The notes under the pieces were generated by a model. The model was given only the letters and a program-made list of their open reading frames with translations. It was not told where the DNA came from and searched no databases. A DNA stretch of 64,000 bases from Marinirhabdus sp963793275 (GTDB lineage Bacteria > Bacteroidota > Bacteroidia > Flavobacteriales > Flavobacteriaceae): assembly GCA_963793275.1 (NCBI GenBank), contig CAWBZL010000004.1, positions 682,001-746,000 of the forward strand, given 5' to 3'. A program made the translations under genes and the position numbers. Shown here one piece after another: positions 34,609 to 44,016 of this stretch. Numbering within the stretch: the first letter of the stretch is position 1; each line of letters starts with the position of its first letter.

Positions 34609-35754
34609 TTAATCCTGCCACTCTGCAATAAATAAATTGGTATCTCTACCGCCGCCGTTATTACGGTTAGAAGAAAACGCAAGGTATTTACCATTATTAC
34701 TAAATACCGGAAAGGCGTCAAATGTCTCTCCGTGGGTAACCCGCTCTAAGTTTTTTCCGTCAAGGTCTATTAAATACAAATTGAATGGGAAACCTCGTTC
34801 AGCTTCAAAATTACTGCTAAAGAGTATTTTCTTGCCGTCCGGCGTAAAAAACGGACTCCAATTGGCATTGCCAAGATTGGTTATTTGTTTCATATTACCG
34901 CCATCTGCATCACAAATAAAAAGCTCCATTTCGGTGGGTTGTACCAGGCCTTGAGCCAGTAGGTCTTTGTATTCTTTTACTGCCGCAGCGGTTTTTGGCC
35001 TGGAGGCTCTAAAGATTAGTTTTGTGCCATCTGGCGAAAAGAACGCACCGCCGTCATACCCCAATTCGTCTGTAATTTGTTGTACATCGCTCCCGTCAAG
35101 ATTCATAGTGTAGAGCTCTAGATCACCGCTTCGCATAGAGGTAAAAACAATTTTATCACCTTTTGGCGAAACCGTAGCTTCGGCATCATAACCGGGTTCT
35201 TTGGTAAGTTGGTCTGTAATATTTCCTTTTAAATCGGCCACAAATATGTCGAAACTATCGTACACCGGCCATACGTATTTTCCGTTTTTTCGTAGCGGAA
35301 CTTCAGGGCATTTGTCGTCTACCAAATGTGTAGAGCCGTATACAAAATGTTGATTATCCGGCAGAAAATAAGCGCAGGTGGTTCGGCCTTTCCCGGTGGA
35401 GATCATTGGTGGGATTTTCTTGCCGTTTAATGTTTCAGAAGCATACATTAAAAACATCTGGTCACATTCCACACGCCAGTTTTTGTTATTGGATTGAAAC
35501 ACGAGCTTTGTATCGTCAAAACTCCAGTATGCCTCGGCATTATCCCCTCCAAAGGTTACTTGTCTAATATTTTTAAAGTGTGTTTCTTCGGGATAAATAA
35601 GGCTGTCGTTACCCCATTCCATTACTATTTTCTCAGTAGCATTTTCAACAATATTGGTCGTAGTATCTTTTTCAATTTCAGTTGTGTTTTTCTCTGTATC
35701 GTTTTTACAGGAAATAATAAGCATTGCTGAAAAAATTATAAGTAAGTATCTCAT
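34609..35754 (-). CDS. TolB-like beta-propeller lipoprotein
   Basis: A 381-residue lipoprotein (lipobox LIISC near residue 16) with WD40-like/PD40 repeats of the TolB type: ATVSPKGDKIVFTSMRSGDLELYTM, GAFFSPDGTKLIFRA, WSPFFTPDGKKILFSSN, FPVFSNNGKYLAFSSNRN. It forms a propeller in the periplasm or on the outer membrane. It is a stand-alone propeller, not the TolB of the Tol-Pal system, and its ligand is unknown. It is divergent to the M28 peptidase gene, and the two may share the 35755-35836 promoter region. Confidence 0.88.
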   Translation of the reverse strand: MRYLLIIFSAMLIISCKNDTEKNTTEIEKDTTTNIVENATEKIVMEWGNDSLIYPEETHFKNIRQVTFGGDNAEAYWSFDDTKLVFQSNNKNWRVECDQMFLMYASETLNGKKIPPMISTGKGRTTCAYFLPDNQHFVYGSTHLVDDKCPEVPLRKNGKYVWPVYDSFDIFVADLKGNITDQLTKEPGYDAEATVSPKGDKIVFTSMRSGDLELYTMNLDGSDVQQITDELGYDGGAFFSPDGTKLIFRASRPKTAAAVKEYKDLLAQGLVQPTEMELFICDADGGNMKQITNLGNANWSPFFTPDGKKILFSSNFEAERGFPFNLYLIDLDGKNLERVTHGETFDAFPVFSNNGKYLAFSSNRNNGGGRDTNLFIAEWQD

Positions 35755-35812
35755 CTATCTGGTTTTCTTTTGGGTTCTTAGGGATTTGTTTTTTTGGAAT
35801 TTTTATTGGTTG

Positions 35813-35820
35813 TATTTTTG
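35813..35820 (+). promoter_or_regulatory. Putative -7 element of the M28 peptidase gene
   Basis: TATTTTTG followed by TGCAAAAA fits TAnnTTTG and lies 16 bases before the ATG. TTTG at 35793-35796 is a candidate -33 box with a 16-base spacer, slightly short. Confidence 0.5.
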
Positions 35821-35836
35821 TGCAAAAATAAAGAAT

Positions 35837-37081
35837 ATGCGCTTATTATGTTTGTTATGTGTTGCTTTAAGTATTTTTTCTTGCAAAAAAGAAGTTGAAA
35901 AAAAGGTGACTATGAAAGATGATGTATTTGCTTTGGCCGACGATACCTTTAATGGCAGGCAAACAGGGACCAAAGGGGAACTTCAGGCAGCAGCATATAT
36001 TGAAAACAGATTTAAAGAAATTGGGCTGGAACCTAAGGGATATAAGGGAAATTTCACTCAAACATTTACGTTTCGACCCAGTACAAATCCTCATGAACAG
36101 GCCGAATATACTGGTTTAAAGAGTGATAGTACGTTAACTGGAACCAACGTGGTGGCTTATTTGGACAATGGCGCCAGTACTACGGTGGTTATTGGAGCAC
36201 ATTACGATCATCTTGGAATGGGCGGAGAAGGCTCGCTTTACAGAGAGAAAGAGCCAGCGATCCATAATGGGGCAGATGATAACGCCAGTGGAGTCGCGGT
36301 AATGTTTAATATTGCTGAAAAATTAGTTGCTTCAAAAAAAGAGGAGTCTACTAAAAATAATTACCTGTTCATTGCATTTTCGGGAGAAGAAATGGGGTTG
36401 CTGGGAAGTAATTATTTTGTGAAAAACAGCACCATTTCAGTGAATACCATAAGTTATATGATCAATATGGATATGGTTGGGCGTTTAAATACTGAAAATA
36501 CCATTGCCGTTCACGGCGTGGGAACTTCGCCAATTTTTAAACAAACCCTTTTTGCAAATAATGAAGCCAATTTTAATATTGCTGAACACGACAGCGGCAT
36601 TGGCCCCAGCGATCATACCAGTTTTTATTTGGCCGATATTCCTGTACTTCACTTTTTTACCGGGCAGCACGAAGATTATCACAAACCAGGAGACGATGCG
36701 GAGAAACTAAATTATGAAGGAATGCAGAAAATTTCAGATTATATTTTTGCCATTATTAGTGATTTGAACGATAACGGAAAAATAGCATTCAGAAAAACGA
36801 AAAATGAAAGTGAAGATGTTCCACGTTTTAAAGTTGGCTTAGGCGTAGTACCGGATTATCTTTTTACAGGAGAAGGAATGCGTATTGATGGTGTAAGCGA
36901 AGAAAAGCCTGCGCAAAAAGCTGGTTTACAAAAAGGAGATATTGTGGTGAAACTGGGTGGATTTGAAGTTACAGATATGATGAGTTACATGAAAGCCCTC
37001 GCTACTTTTGAGGAAGGACAAACTACAGAGGTCGTGATAAGCCGTGAAGGCACCGAACAGAAAGTGATGGTTACCTTTTAA
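35837..37081 (+). CDS. M28-family metallopeptidase lipoprotein with PDZ domain
   Basis: From ATG 35837 a lipoprotein signal (MRLLCLLCVALSIFSC) precedes 414 residues. The frame extends upstream to 35654 but that part overlaps the divergent gene and precedes the signal, so it is not used. The di-zinc aminopeptidase site is complete: H in GAHYDHLG, D in NGADDNASG, EE in FSGEEMGLLG, D in NMDMVG and H in QHEDYHKPGDD. A C-terminal PDZ domain (ISREGTEQKVMVTF end) follows. It likely trims peptides in the periplasm. It ends overlapping the convergent LpxR-like gene by 4 bases. Confidence 0.92.
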   Translation: MRLLCLLCVALSIFSCKKEVEKKVTMKDDVFALADDTFNGRQTGTKGELQAAAYIENRFKEIGLEPKGYKGNFTQTFTFRPSTNPHEQAEYTGLKSDSTLTGTNVVAYLDNGASTTVVIGAHYDHLGMGGEGSLYREKEPAIHNGADDNASGVAVMFNIAEKLVASKKEESTKNNYLFIAFSGEEMGLLGSNYFVKNSTISVNTISYMINMDMVGRLNTENTIAVHGVGTSPIFKQTLFANNEANFNIAEHDSGIGPSDHTSFYLADIPVLHFFTGQHEDYHKPGDDAEKLNYEGMQKISDYIFAIISDLNDNGKIAFRKTKNESEDVPRFKVGLGVVPDYLFTGEGMRIDGVSEEKPAQKAGLQKGDIVVKLGGFEVTDMMSYMKALATFEEGQTTEVVISREGTEQKVMVTF

Positions 37082-38016
37082 AAATTCCGGGTGATGGAAA
37101 GGGTTGTAAATCCATGCGTCCCTGTGTTTTCTGCACGCCTTGTCGTATACATATAGGCTACTTTTATATCAAGAATTTGATTTCTCCAATAGATTTCGGC
37201 ACCGTAGAATAGTAATGAGTCAACCGGTTCTAAAGTAAATTCGCTGTTGTCTGTAATAATAGAACCTTCCAGCATGGCATCGTGAATTACGTAGCGATAG
37301 GCCCCTGTAATAGCAAAGAATAATTCGTTTTCAATAGTCCCCAACTGGCGGTTTGCCATGGTGTTTTCAAGTTCATTTCTTTGTCCTATATACAATTTAA
37401 CATCATTTTCCAGATAATAATCTTTGGTCCCCAGCGCTATTTTTGGTTTGCTGGCCAGATAGATGTTAAAATCATTTTTCCAAAGCAGCCATTCCTTTAA
37501 ATAACTTCCGTAGAGATTGGCGTGAGTATTATTTTCAATCTGTCCGTTCCAGGTAGCAATTTGCGAATCGTTAGTACTATGAAAAGAAGTTTGAAGCGCC
37601 TGAGCACCGGAAATTTCTCCCGTAACTCCGATAGTGAATATAAAGTCTAAAATTCTATTTTCATTAATGAGACTAACGCCGGAATTTATGCCTAAGAAAC
37701 CAGCATAGGGTCTGTCGTAGTCTTCAATTCTATCGGAAAGTATGTTGGAAGGCGTGTAAAAAGTTTGCTCTAGCTGAATTGTGAATTGCCGTTTGTTGTC
37801 GTGGTCTTTATCCAGTTCATTTAATAATTTTCTATAGGCAATAAAACTTCCTGTAGTGTACCAGCGGTCTGTAAAGTGAAGAAAATCGTTGTCATGCATA
37901 AGTTCTATCTGCTCTTCTACAAAACGGCTGCTACCTCCAAACTGAGCTGAAATTTTAACCGAACATAAAACGAGCAAAGCACAAATAAACTGCCGTGCTG
38001 AAGTTGAAACAAACAT
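37078..38016 (-). CDS. LpxR-like lipid A deacylase (DUF2219)
   Basis: A 312-residue outer-membrane beta-barrel with a signal peptide ending KISAQ. The family motifs are present: HDNDFLHFTDRWYTTG (41-56) with the catalytic-site N43 and D44, and DRPYAGFLG (101-109). In characterised members this enzyme removes the 3'-acyloxyacyl chains of lipid A. Some other catalytic residues (the HxxxxxE pair) cannot be assigned with confidence. The protein ends in an aromatic residue, ITRNF, as barrels do. Its gene lies next to envelope glycosyltransferases. Confidence 0.85.
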   Translation of the reverse strand: MFVSTSARQFICALLVLCSVKISAQFGGSSRFVEEQIELMHDNDFLHFTDRWYTTGSFIAYRKLLNELDKDHDNKRQFTIQLEQTFYTPSNILSDRIEDYDRPYAGFLGINSGVSLINENRILDFIFTIGVTGEISGAQALQTSFHSTNDSQIATWNGQIENNTHANLYGSYLKEWLLWKNDFNIYLASKPKIALGTKDYYLENDVKLYIGQRNELENTMANRQLGTIENELFFAITGAYRYVIHDAMLEGSIITDNSEFTLEPVDSLLFYGAEIYWRNQILDIKVAYMYTTRRAENTGTHGFTTLSITRNF

Positions 38017-38068
38017 GTAATTAGTAAGCTGAATGTAATTAAACCTCGAAAATAAATGAAATTTTTAA

Positions 38069-39559
38069 CTAAGCCTTACTTATGATGCTCTTAAAAAACA
38101 CAAAACCAAAACCGATAAACAACATTAGGTGAAATGGGAAAAGTCCAAAATCGCCTCCCTGATCACCAACAATAAAGGCAGAGTACATTCCAAAACCAAA
38201 ATAGAGCATTAAAATACCTTCAATTAAGACGTTAGGTGAAATTTTATTTTTAATGTACTTGTTATCTTTCCAGCTATCTTTAAGTGTACTTATATTAAAT
38301 TTTGGGGTACGTATAAAATCACTCTTCTTCCCCAGGTGCCCTTCAATTACTGCAATAGAATTGTGTACGCTGAAGCCCATTGCAATAGAAAAGAATACAA
38401 AGAACATCCCTGTATATTCAAGAAAATTCATAAATCCGCCACCGTTTATCTTTTTGAAGGTGAACCAATAACAAACAAAAAATATTAGGGTGCTCACCAC
38501 GAAAAAACTCATGACGATAAAGTAATATTTTAAGTGTGCGTATTCATTTTTAATGTACAGCATTGGGATACTTAAAATAGCCACTATTAAAATGCTCAAA
38601 AACATGGTACTGTTCAGTAAATGAAGCGTGCCGTGAATTTTAGTTTTAAAAGAGATGTCTTTATTGCGCCAAACGCGACCCAGCATTTTCTTGAAGTTTT
38701 CTGCACCGCCTTTATTCCATCTAAACTGCTGCGAACGTGCTGCACTAATAACTACGGGTAGTTCGGCTGGAGTTTCCACTTCTTCCAGGTATTTAAATTT
38801 CCAATTCTTTAATTGAGCACGATAACTCAGGTCAAGATCCTCGGTAAGCGTATCGCCTTCCCAGTTACCGGCATCCAGAATACATTGTTTACGCCAGACA
38901 CCTGCGGTACCGTTAAAGTTAATAAAATGCCCTTCGCTATTTCTACCTACCTGCTCAAGCGTAAAGTGGGCATCCAATGCAAAAGCCTGTACGCGGGTAA
39001 GGATAGAATACTCGCGGTTAATATGTCCCCAACGCGTTTGTACCACACCAATATTCCGGTCTTTAAAATAGGGGATGGTATCTAAGAGCCAGTTTTTTTG
39101 TGGCAGGAAATCTGCGTCAAAAATGGCAATATATTCGCCTTTTGCGGTTATGAGTCCTTCCTTTAGCGCACCTGCCTTAAAACCCTTTCTATCTTCACGG
39201 GTTACATGCCGAATGTCCAGCCCGGATTTTTGTAATTCTTCTATTTGTAGTGCCGTACTTGTAAAAGACTCGTCTGTGCTGTCGTCCAGAACCTGAATTT
39301 CCAGTTTGTCTTTTGGGTAGTTTAATTTGGCAATATTGTCCAGTAGGCGTTCCATAACATACAACTCATTGTATACCGGAAGTTGAATAGTTACGTAAGG
39401 AGTTTCTTCAGGATTTGAGAGATCAAACGTTGCGCATTTTTCTTTCCTGTTGCGATTTCTAAGATAATTAAATAGCAGATTTAGTTGTGCCAGCGCGTAC
39501 ATCAAAATGAGGAGGAGCGCAGCGGTGTAAATAACCATGATAATGGTTTCAAGAATCAT
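38069..39559 (-). CDS. Membrane glycosyltransferase family 2, cellulose-synthase-like
   Basis: A 496-residue processive-type GT2. An N-terminal helix precedes the catalytic domain, which has the full D,D,D,QxxRW set: LDDS (92-94), DADF (148-150), TED (239-241) and QQFRW (277-281). Four or more C-terminal helices follow. It could polymerise or transfer hexoses at the inner membrane; no PilZ domain is present. Its start codon overlaps the stop of the upstream GT2, so they are coupled. Confidence 0.9.
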   Translation of the reverse strand: MILETIIMVIYTAALLLILMYALAQLNLLFNYLRNRNRKEKCATFDLSNPEETPYVTIQLPVYNELYVMERLLDNIAKLNYPKDKLEIQVLDDSTDESFTSTALQIEELQKSGLDIRHVTREDRKGFKAGALKEGLITAKGEYIAIFDADFLPQKNWLLDTIPYFKDRNIGVVQTRWGHINREYSILTRVQAFALDAHFTLEQVGRNSEGHFINFNGTAGVWRKQCILDAGNWEGDTLTEDLDLSYRAQLKNWKFKYLEEVETPAELPVVISAARSQQFRWNKGGAENFKKMLGRVWRNKDISFKTKIHGTLHLLNSTMFLSILIVAILSIPMLYIKNEYAHLKYYFIVMSFFVVSTLIFFVCYWFTFKKINGGGFMNFLEYTGMFFVFFSIAMGFSVHNSIAVIEGHLGKKSDFIRTPKFNISTLKDSWKDNKYIKNKISPNVLIEGILMLYFGFGMYSAFIVGDQGGDFGLFPFHLMLFIGFGFVFFKSIISKA

Positions 39560-40251
39560 TTTTTGAACGTGTATTTAAAAATCCAGCTTAGAATTTTAAT
39601 CCCGGCAAATATAGCACCTTTTACCGTTCCGGAAACTTTTGAGGTACCTATCCTGTTTCGGTATTTCATAGGTACTTCGATATAGGTGTATTTTTTCTTG
39701 AGTGTTTTTAATTGCATCTCTATGGTCCATCCGTACGTTTTATCCTGCATATTCAGCGCCACCAGCTTTTCATATTTTATAGCTCTAAACGGTCCCAGAT
39801 CTGTAAATTTTGCACCAAAAAAAAGTGTCATAAAGTTAGTTGCGAGCCAGTTGCCAAAACGTTGTGGAAATGTCATGGCTCCACTTTCCCTAAGTCGTTT
39901 AACTCTGGCACCTATTACAAAATCTATATCTTTTTCAATAATGGGAGCTACCAATTGGGTGAGTTGTTCTGGATAATCGCTATAATCACCATCTAAGAAT
40001 ACAATAATGTCTGGTTTGCTTTCTTTTTCTGAAATATACTGCATCCCTTTTAAACACGCATACCCGTACCCTCGTCGCGATTCTTTTAAAACCGTTGCGC
40101 CGGATTGTCTTGCAACAGTTTCTGTTCCATCTGTAGAGTTATTGCTCACTACGATAACTTCTCTTACCAGCTGCGGAATGTCACCCAGCACTAAGCCAAT
40201 AGAAGCTACTTCGTTATAAGCCGGAATAATAACATCTATGGTGGGATTCAT
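39556..40251 (-). CDS. Glycosyltransferase family 2, dolichyl-phosphate-mannose-synthase-like
   Basis: A 231-residue GT2 with the short DPM1-like form. Motifs are VIIPAYNEVASIG, NNSTDGT, SRRGYGYACLKGM, FLDGDYSDYPEQL and VIGARVKR. It probably makes a polyprenyl-phosphate sugar that the GT-C enzyme at 33 kb could use. There is a C-terminal basic tail (KYTFKK) but no clear transmembrane pair. It overlaps the next GT2 gene by 4 bases. Confidence 0.9.
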   Translation of the reverse strand: MNPTIDVIIPAYNEVASIGLVLGDIPQLVREVIVVSNNSTDGTETVARQSGATVLKESRRGYGYACLKGMQYISEKESKPDIIVFLDGDYSDYPEQLTQLVAPIIEKDIDFVIGARVKRLRESGAMTFPQRFGNWLATNFMTLFFGAKFTDLGPFRAIKYEKLVALNMQDKTYGWTIEMQLKTLKKKYTYIEVPMKYRNRIGTSKVSGTVKGAIFAGIKILSWIFKYTFKK

Positions 40252-40784
40252 TTGAAGTAAACGTGTGGGTTATCTTTCTTTAAGGCAAAAATTGAAGTCC
40301 GTTCGCCCGTTTTTGAGTGGTTTTTGCATTTTTTTGGCTCGTTGCAAACTTCCTTTTTTATAGATAAGCACAAAGCCGTTCTTTACACTATATTTAAACT
40401 GAAAGCGAGTTTCTCTACGGGTTGCAATATCGTAAAAAAATCTACCAATCCTGTGCGATCCCTTGTTGGTAATGTACTTCTTTTAGCAGCTCTTCATGTA
40501 CGTGATAAAAATACCAATAGTCCATTTTAATGTCACTACGTTTCCAACCTTCAACTTTTAGTAGCCATTGGTATCGTATTGTTTTGGTAGTGTTTTTCGG
40601 TATTCAAATTTTCAGCAATTGACCGGGTAGCACATTGTACTCCGAAGAAAAAAAGAACTAGTTTTTTGAATGCCACGGCGAATTAGACACAACAATATTC
40701 CAGAACTAACTTTTCAGTCATAAAAACTTTTTAAGAGTTTGAGATCTGAAAGGTTTGGTACTGTCAACTGCAACTGAATTCTGC
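40252..40784 (-). pseudogene. Gene-poor region with out-of-phase coding-like fragments
   Basis: No intact gene is supported. On the minus strand two overlapping frames look protein-like. Frame one (40603-40442) has no ATG at its head and reads KTIRYQWLLKVEGW ... DYWYFYHVHEELL, ending at TAG. A second frame, shifted by one base, then continues with HRIGRFFYDIATRRETRF and FKYSVKNGFVLIYKKG to a stop near 40273. Two frame-shifted halves of one former protein, or two remnants, would explain this. Chance is also possible, since the DNA is AT-rich. Confidence 0.35.
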
Positions 40785-42689
40785 CTACTTCTTCGTGTTC
40801 ATCAATGCCATTAGATCCACATCATTCCCCAATAAAACCTCATTGCCATCAATACGGCCGTTCATACTGTCATTTTCTAGTTTTAATACGCCACGCGGGC
40901 ATACTGCAGAGCAAATGCCGCAACCTACGCAGCTACTTCTCACAATATTTTCTCCTTTTTGAGCGTAAGCACGCACGTCTATTCCCATCTCGCAATACGT
41001 AGAGCAGTTTCCGCAGGAGATACATTGCCCGCCATTGGTGGTGATCCTGAATTTTGAAAACAACCGTTGCTGAAAGCCTAAAATCGCTGCCATGGGACAC
41101 CCAAATCTGCACCACACCCGGCTCCCGAAAATAGGGTAGAATCCTACTCCTATCACGCCACTAAACATAGCGCCAATTAAAAACCCGTAGCTCTTACGAA
41201 GCTGATACGCATCAAAAAAGAATAGTTTTCCGGGACTGCTAAAATAGGTGAACAGAAGAATGGAAATAACCACTACAAAATACCCAACAGCACCATATTT
41301 AGCATCCTTCGCCAATTCCTCTCTTTTAAAAAGCATCACCCAGGCAAAAACCAGTGTGAGCAAGCCAATAATAAACCACACAAAGAACTCTTTACTAAGC
41401 CATAAGTTGTCGTAAAAGGTGGTTTCCTGTCCTTCGGCTACATTTAAAACAGCTCCTTCAGCTGTATCCGGAATAAGAGTTGCCGCTTTTCCCTGATTAA
41501 TGTTATCCAAAGCTTCCTGGTTTTCGGCTTCGGAAGCAAAAAAGTAATTTATGGTAATTCCTTCGGTTCGCTCCAATGCTGGAGCCTTTGCTTTAGGATC
41601 TGTGTTTAAAAACACCACACTACTAGCCCCTGCTTTTTGTGCTGCCAGTATGCGTTCGTTGAGCGGTTTTCCTTCAGCATCACTCATAAAAACCATTTTA
41701 TTTTCCAGATTGCTCCACTCGCTAATATTTGCAGATTCGTTACCCTGTAAATATGAAAACACAACAGCAGTGGTCATTACTGTTACAAATACAACCACAC
41801 TATGGATCACCCATCGTTCTACTTTCCAGGCTACCTGGCGTTTATCACTTAAATGACGAAAAGGATCTCCGGCGGTTTCGGCAAGCGCCCCACAACCACA
41901 TACCCAACTGCAGTACCATCGCTTCCCGTATTTATAGGTAAGGATAGGGCTAATAACAAAGATGGAAAGAATTCCGAAGATGAGCATCATAAGCCCAACG
42001 TCGCCGGCACTTATAAATTCGTCTATTTTATAGCCCGCAAAGAGCTCGTAATTTAGCGGCCAGATGTTTTTTAAATCGTAGTAAGGCTGATTTAAACGCA
42101 CTAAAATTTCAGGAATCACAAAGGCGAAGGAAAGTTGAAAAAACATCACAGAACACGTGCGAATGACCTCATACCGGTTATGCCTGTATTTCCAGATAAA
42201 TTTTACCCCGAAGGCGAGAATGGCAAGTGTGTATAATGTTCCGTATAAAAACCACTGGCTGGCAGGATTGCCACTTAAAAATTTGCTTAAAGGATCAAAC
42301 AAAGCGATGGCGCCCGTATTATCCCCCTTATCTACCAATCCCAAATATTGCGGAAACCAATACAACGCTACGTAAAAAATCGTGATCACAATTCCTAAGA
42401 TCCATCCCCAAAATCCACGGGAACTGAGCGATTTAAAATAAACTCCATCATTTTTTATGCCTTCGTGTGTATTTAAATAGGCTGCTTTTGCAAACCAAAT
42501 GGTGCCAACAGTAATTGAAAGTAGCGAAAGCGATAACCAAAGTGTTTTATTGGGAAAGTTCACATTAAATAACGCAATACATAAAATAGCTAATCCCGCC
42601 AATCCTAACACAGAAGCGATCTTTTGTTGCGTGTTTATTGTCTTTGGTGGCTGCCCGGTTAAAGACATATCTCTTTGAATAGAACTCAT
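40785..42689 (-). CDS. Polytopic 4Fe-4S membrane protein (NapH/CcoG/NosR-like)
   Basis: A 634-residue inner-membrane electron-transfer protein with several helices. It has a cysteine motif in the membrane part (WYCSWVCGCGALAETAG), a second in RVWCRFGCPMAAILG, and at the C-terminus two ferredoxin-like clusters (CISCGNCSTYCEMG and CVGCGICSAVCPRG). Between them is a periplasmic-looking domain (~310-430). The gene is 4 bases downstream of a flavoprotein gene, so the two probably form an electron-transfer pair. The electron acceptor is unknown. Confidence 0.88.
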   Translation of the reverse strand: MSSIQRDMSLTGQPPKTINTQQKIASVLGLAGLAILCIALFNVNFPNKTLWLSLSLLSITVGTIWFAKAAYLNTHEGIKNDGVYFKSLSSRGFWGWILGIVITIFYVALYWFPQYLGLVDKGDNTGAIALFDPLSKFLSGNPASQWFLYGTLYTLAILAFGVKFIWKYRHNRYEVIRTCSVMFFQLSFAFVIPEILVRLNQPYYDLKNIWPLNYELFAGYKIDEFISAGDVGLMMLIFGILSIFVISPILTYKYGKRWYCSWVCGCGALAETAGDPFRHLSDKRQVAWKVERWVIHSVVVFVTVMTTAVVFSYLQGNESANISEWSNLENKMVFMSDAEGKPLNERILAAQKAGASSVVFLNTDPKAKAPALERTEGITINYFFASEAENQEALDNINQGKAATLIPDTAEGAVLNVAEGQETTFYDNLWLSKEFFVWFIIGLLTLVFAWVMLFKREELAKDAKYGAVGYFVVVISILLFTYFSSPGKLFFFDAYQLRKSYGFLIGAMFSGVIGVGFYPIFGSRVWCRFGCPMAAILGFQQRLFSKFRITTNGGQCISCGNCSTYCEMGIDVRAYAQKGENIVRSSCVGCGICSAVCPRGVLKLENDSMNGRIDGNEVLLGNDVDLMALMNTKK

Positions 42690-42693
42690 AGCA

Positions 42694-43995
42694 TTAGGCG
42701 TTTATTGGTTGGTGTTGTTGAAATTGTTTCTGAATATCCTTCTCGAAATGTGTATAAAACTCCGGATCAAAATTGGCTTCTTTTAAATGTTCAACTACAT
42801 ACTCCAGATCTTTTTCTTGGGTGAGCCAGCGGTCAAAAACTTCGTGTTTCATTCGTATTCCGAAGGTATTAATGCCTAAAAATTTTCGGCTTTTTGTTGC
42901 ATACTCCATGGTGATACATTTGGTGTCGTCTTCGTGATGCCAGTGAAAGTGTTCATTTCCGTCTTTAGGTTGGTTAAAAACCCAACCGTACGTCTGGTAT
43001 TCAATATCGAAAAATTTTGCGCTGTTAAACCAGTGCCCCGGATTGTACTCAAAGGTATTGCCGCAAACAGTCTGGGCAACCGTTTCTCCCATCATCCGGC
43101 CAGTATACCAAACGGCTTCTATGGGTTTACGATTGCCAATTGCTTCCCTTTGTTGCGCACAATCGCCAACGGCGTATATGTCTTCTATGTTGGTCTCCAG
43201 CTTTCTGTTTACCAGGATACCTTTGTCTTTTTCAATGCCGCTATCCTCTAGAAAGGAAATGTTTGGTTTTACGCCGGTGCAGATCCCTACCATATCGCAG
43301 GGAATTTCTTCTCCGGTTTCCTTGGTTATGATGGCACGAACTTTACCATTCTGATCTGCCAGAATTGTATCCAGATTAGTGTTGTTTTTTAAATCTACCC
43401 CGTGAGATTGTATGTGTCTTGAGATCATTGCTGCTTCACCTTCCGGCAGTACACTGTTCCAAAAATTTTCTTCGCGAATTAAAAAAGTAACATCGATATT
43501 TCTGGTGCGTAACATTTCGGCTAGTTCTACACCTATAAGCCCTCCGCCTATTAGGACTGCTCTTTTGCACACCTCGTTATTGGGTGCATATTTTTCAATT
43601 TGCTCCAGGTCTTGTTTGGTCACCATTCCTACTACACCTTTGCTGTCCAAACCTTCCCAATTAAATGTGTTGGTAGTAGAGCCCGAAGCAATTATTAATT
43701 TGTCGTACTGCATAGTGCCGCCTTCTTTAAAATGAAGGGTTTTAGAATCAGGTTCAATTTTGGAAACATATGCGTTTTTAAGTTCCAGACGATTCTTTTC
43801 CCAGAACCAGTGTTCGTAGGGCTCAATGTCTTTCCAGCGCATATGGCCCATATATATGTACATAAGCGCAGTACGCGAAAAAAAATGATCTGCTTCGGCA
43901 GAAATGATGGTGATTTTTTTATTGGATAACTTCCGAATATGCCGGGCCGCCGTTACTCCGGCAATTCCGTTACCAATAATTACTATATGTTCCAT
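42694..43995 (-). CDS. FAD-dependent pyridine-nucleotide oxidoreductase
   Basis: A 433-residue flavoprotein. FAD site GNGIAGVTAARH (8-19), NAD(P)H site GGGLIGVELAEMLR, and the second FAD motif DIYAVGDCAQQ are intact. No redox-active CxxC is seen, so it resembles nitrite-reductase or rubredoxin-reductase-like enzymes rather than thiol-disulfide ones. It probably passes electrons from NAD(P)H to the Fe-S membrane protein whose gene follows after 4 bases. A start-proximal hairpin lies 7 bases before the ATG. Confidence 0.9.
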   Translation of the reverse strand: MEHIVIIGNGIAGVTAARHIRKLSNKKITIISAEADHFFSRTALMYIYMGHMRWKDIEPYEHWFWEKNRLELKNAYVSKIEPDSKTLHFKEGGTMQYDKLIIASGSTTNTFNWEGLDSKGVVGMVTKQDLEQIEKYAPNNEVCKRAVLIGGGLIGVELAEMLRTRNIDVTFLIREENFWNSVLPEGEAAMISRHIQSHGVDLKNNTNLDTILADQNGKVRAIITKETGEEIPCDMVGICTGVKPNISFLEDSGIEKDKGILVNRKLETNIEDIYAVGDCAQQREAIGNRKPIEAVWYTGRMMGETVAQTVCGNTFEYNPGHWFNSAKFFDIEYQTYGWVFNQPKDGNEHFHWHHEDDTKCITMEYATKSRKFLGINTFGIRMKHEVFDRWLTQEKDLEYVVEHLKEANFDPEFYTHFEKDIQKQFQQHQPINA

Positions 43996-44002
43996 AGTTT
44001 TT

Positions 44003-44016
44003 CCCGTTGAGACGGG
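44003..44016 (-). promoter_or_regulatory. Start-proximal hairpin CCCGT-CTCA-ACGGG
   Basis: Read on the minus strand, CCCGT (44016-44012) pairs with ACGGG (44007-44003) around CTCA, and the ATG of the flavoprotein gene (43995) follows 7 bases later. The element and its leading CA (CACCCGTCTCAACGGG) resemble those at 26331 and 31299. Confidence 0.5.

Noticed and set aside
35654..35836. Upstream extension of the M28 peptidase frame
   Set aside because: It overlaps the divergent TolB-like gene and comes before a clear lipoprotein signal that starts at ATG 35837; a -7 box lies between.
43043..43354. Plus-strand frames over the flavoprotein gene
   Set aside because: They are shadows of a gene with intact FAD and NAD motifs.
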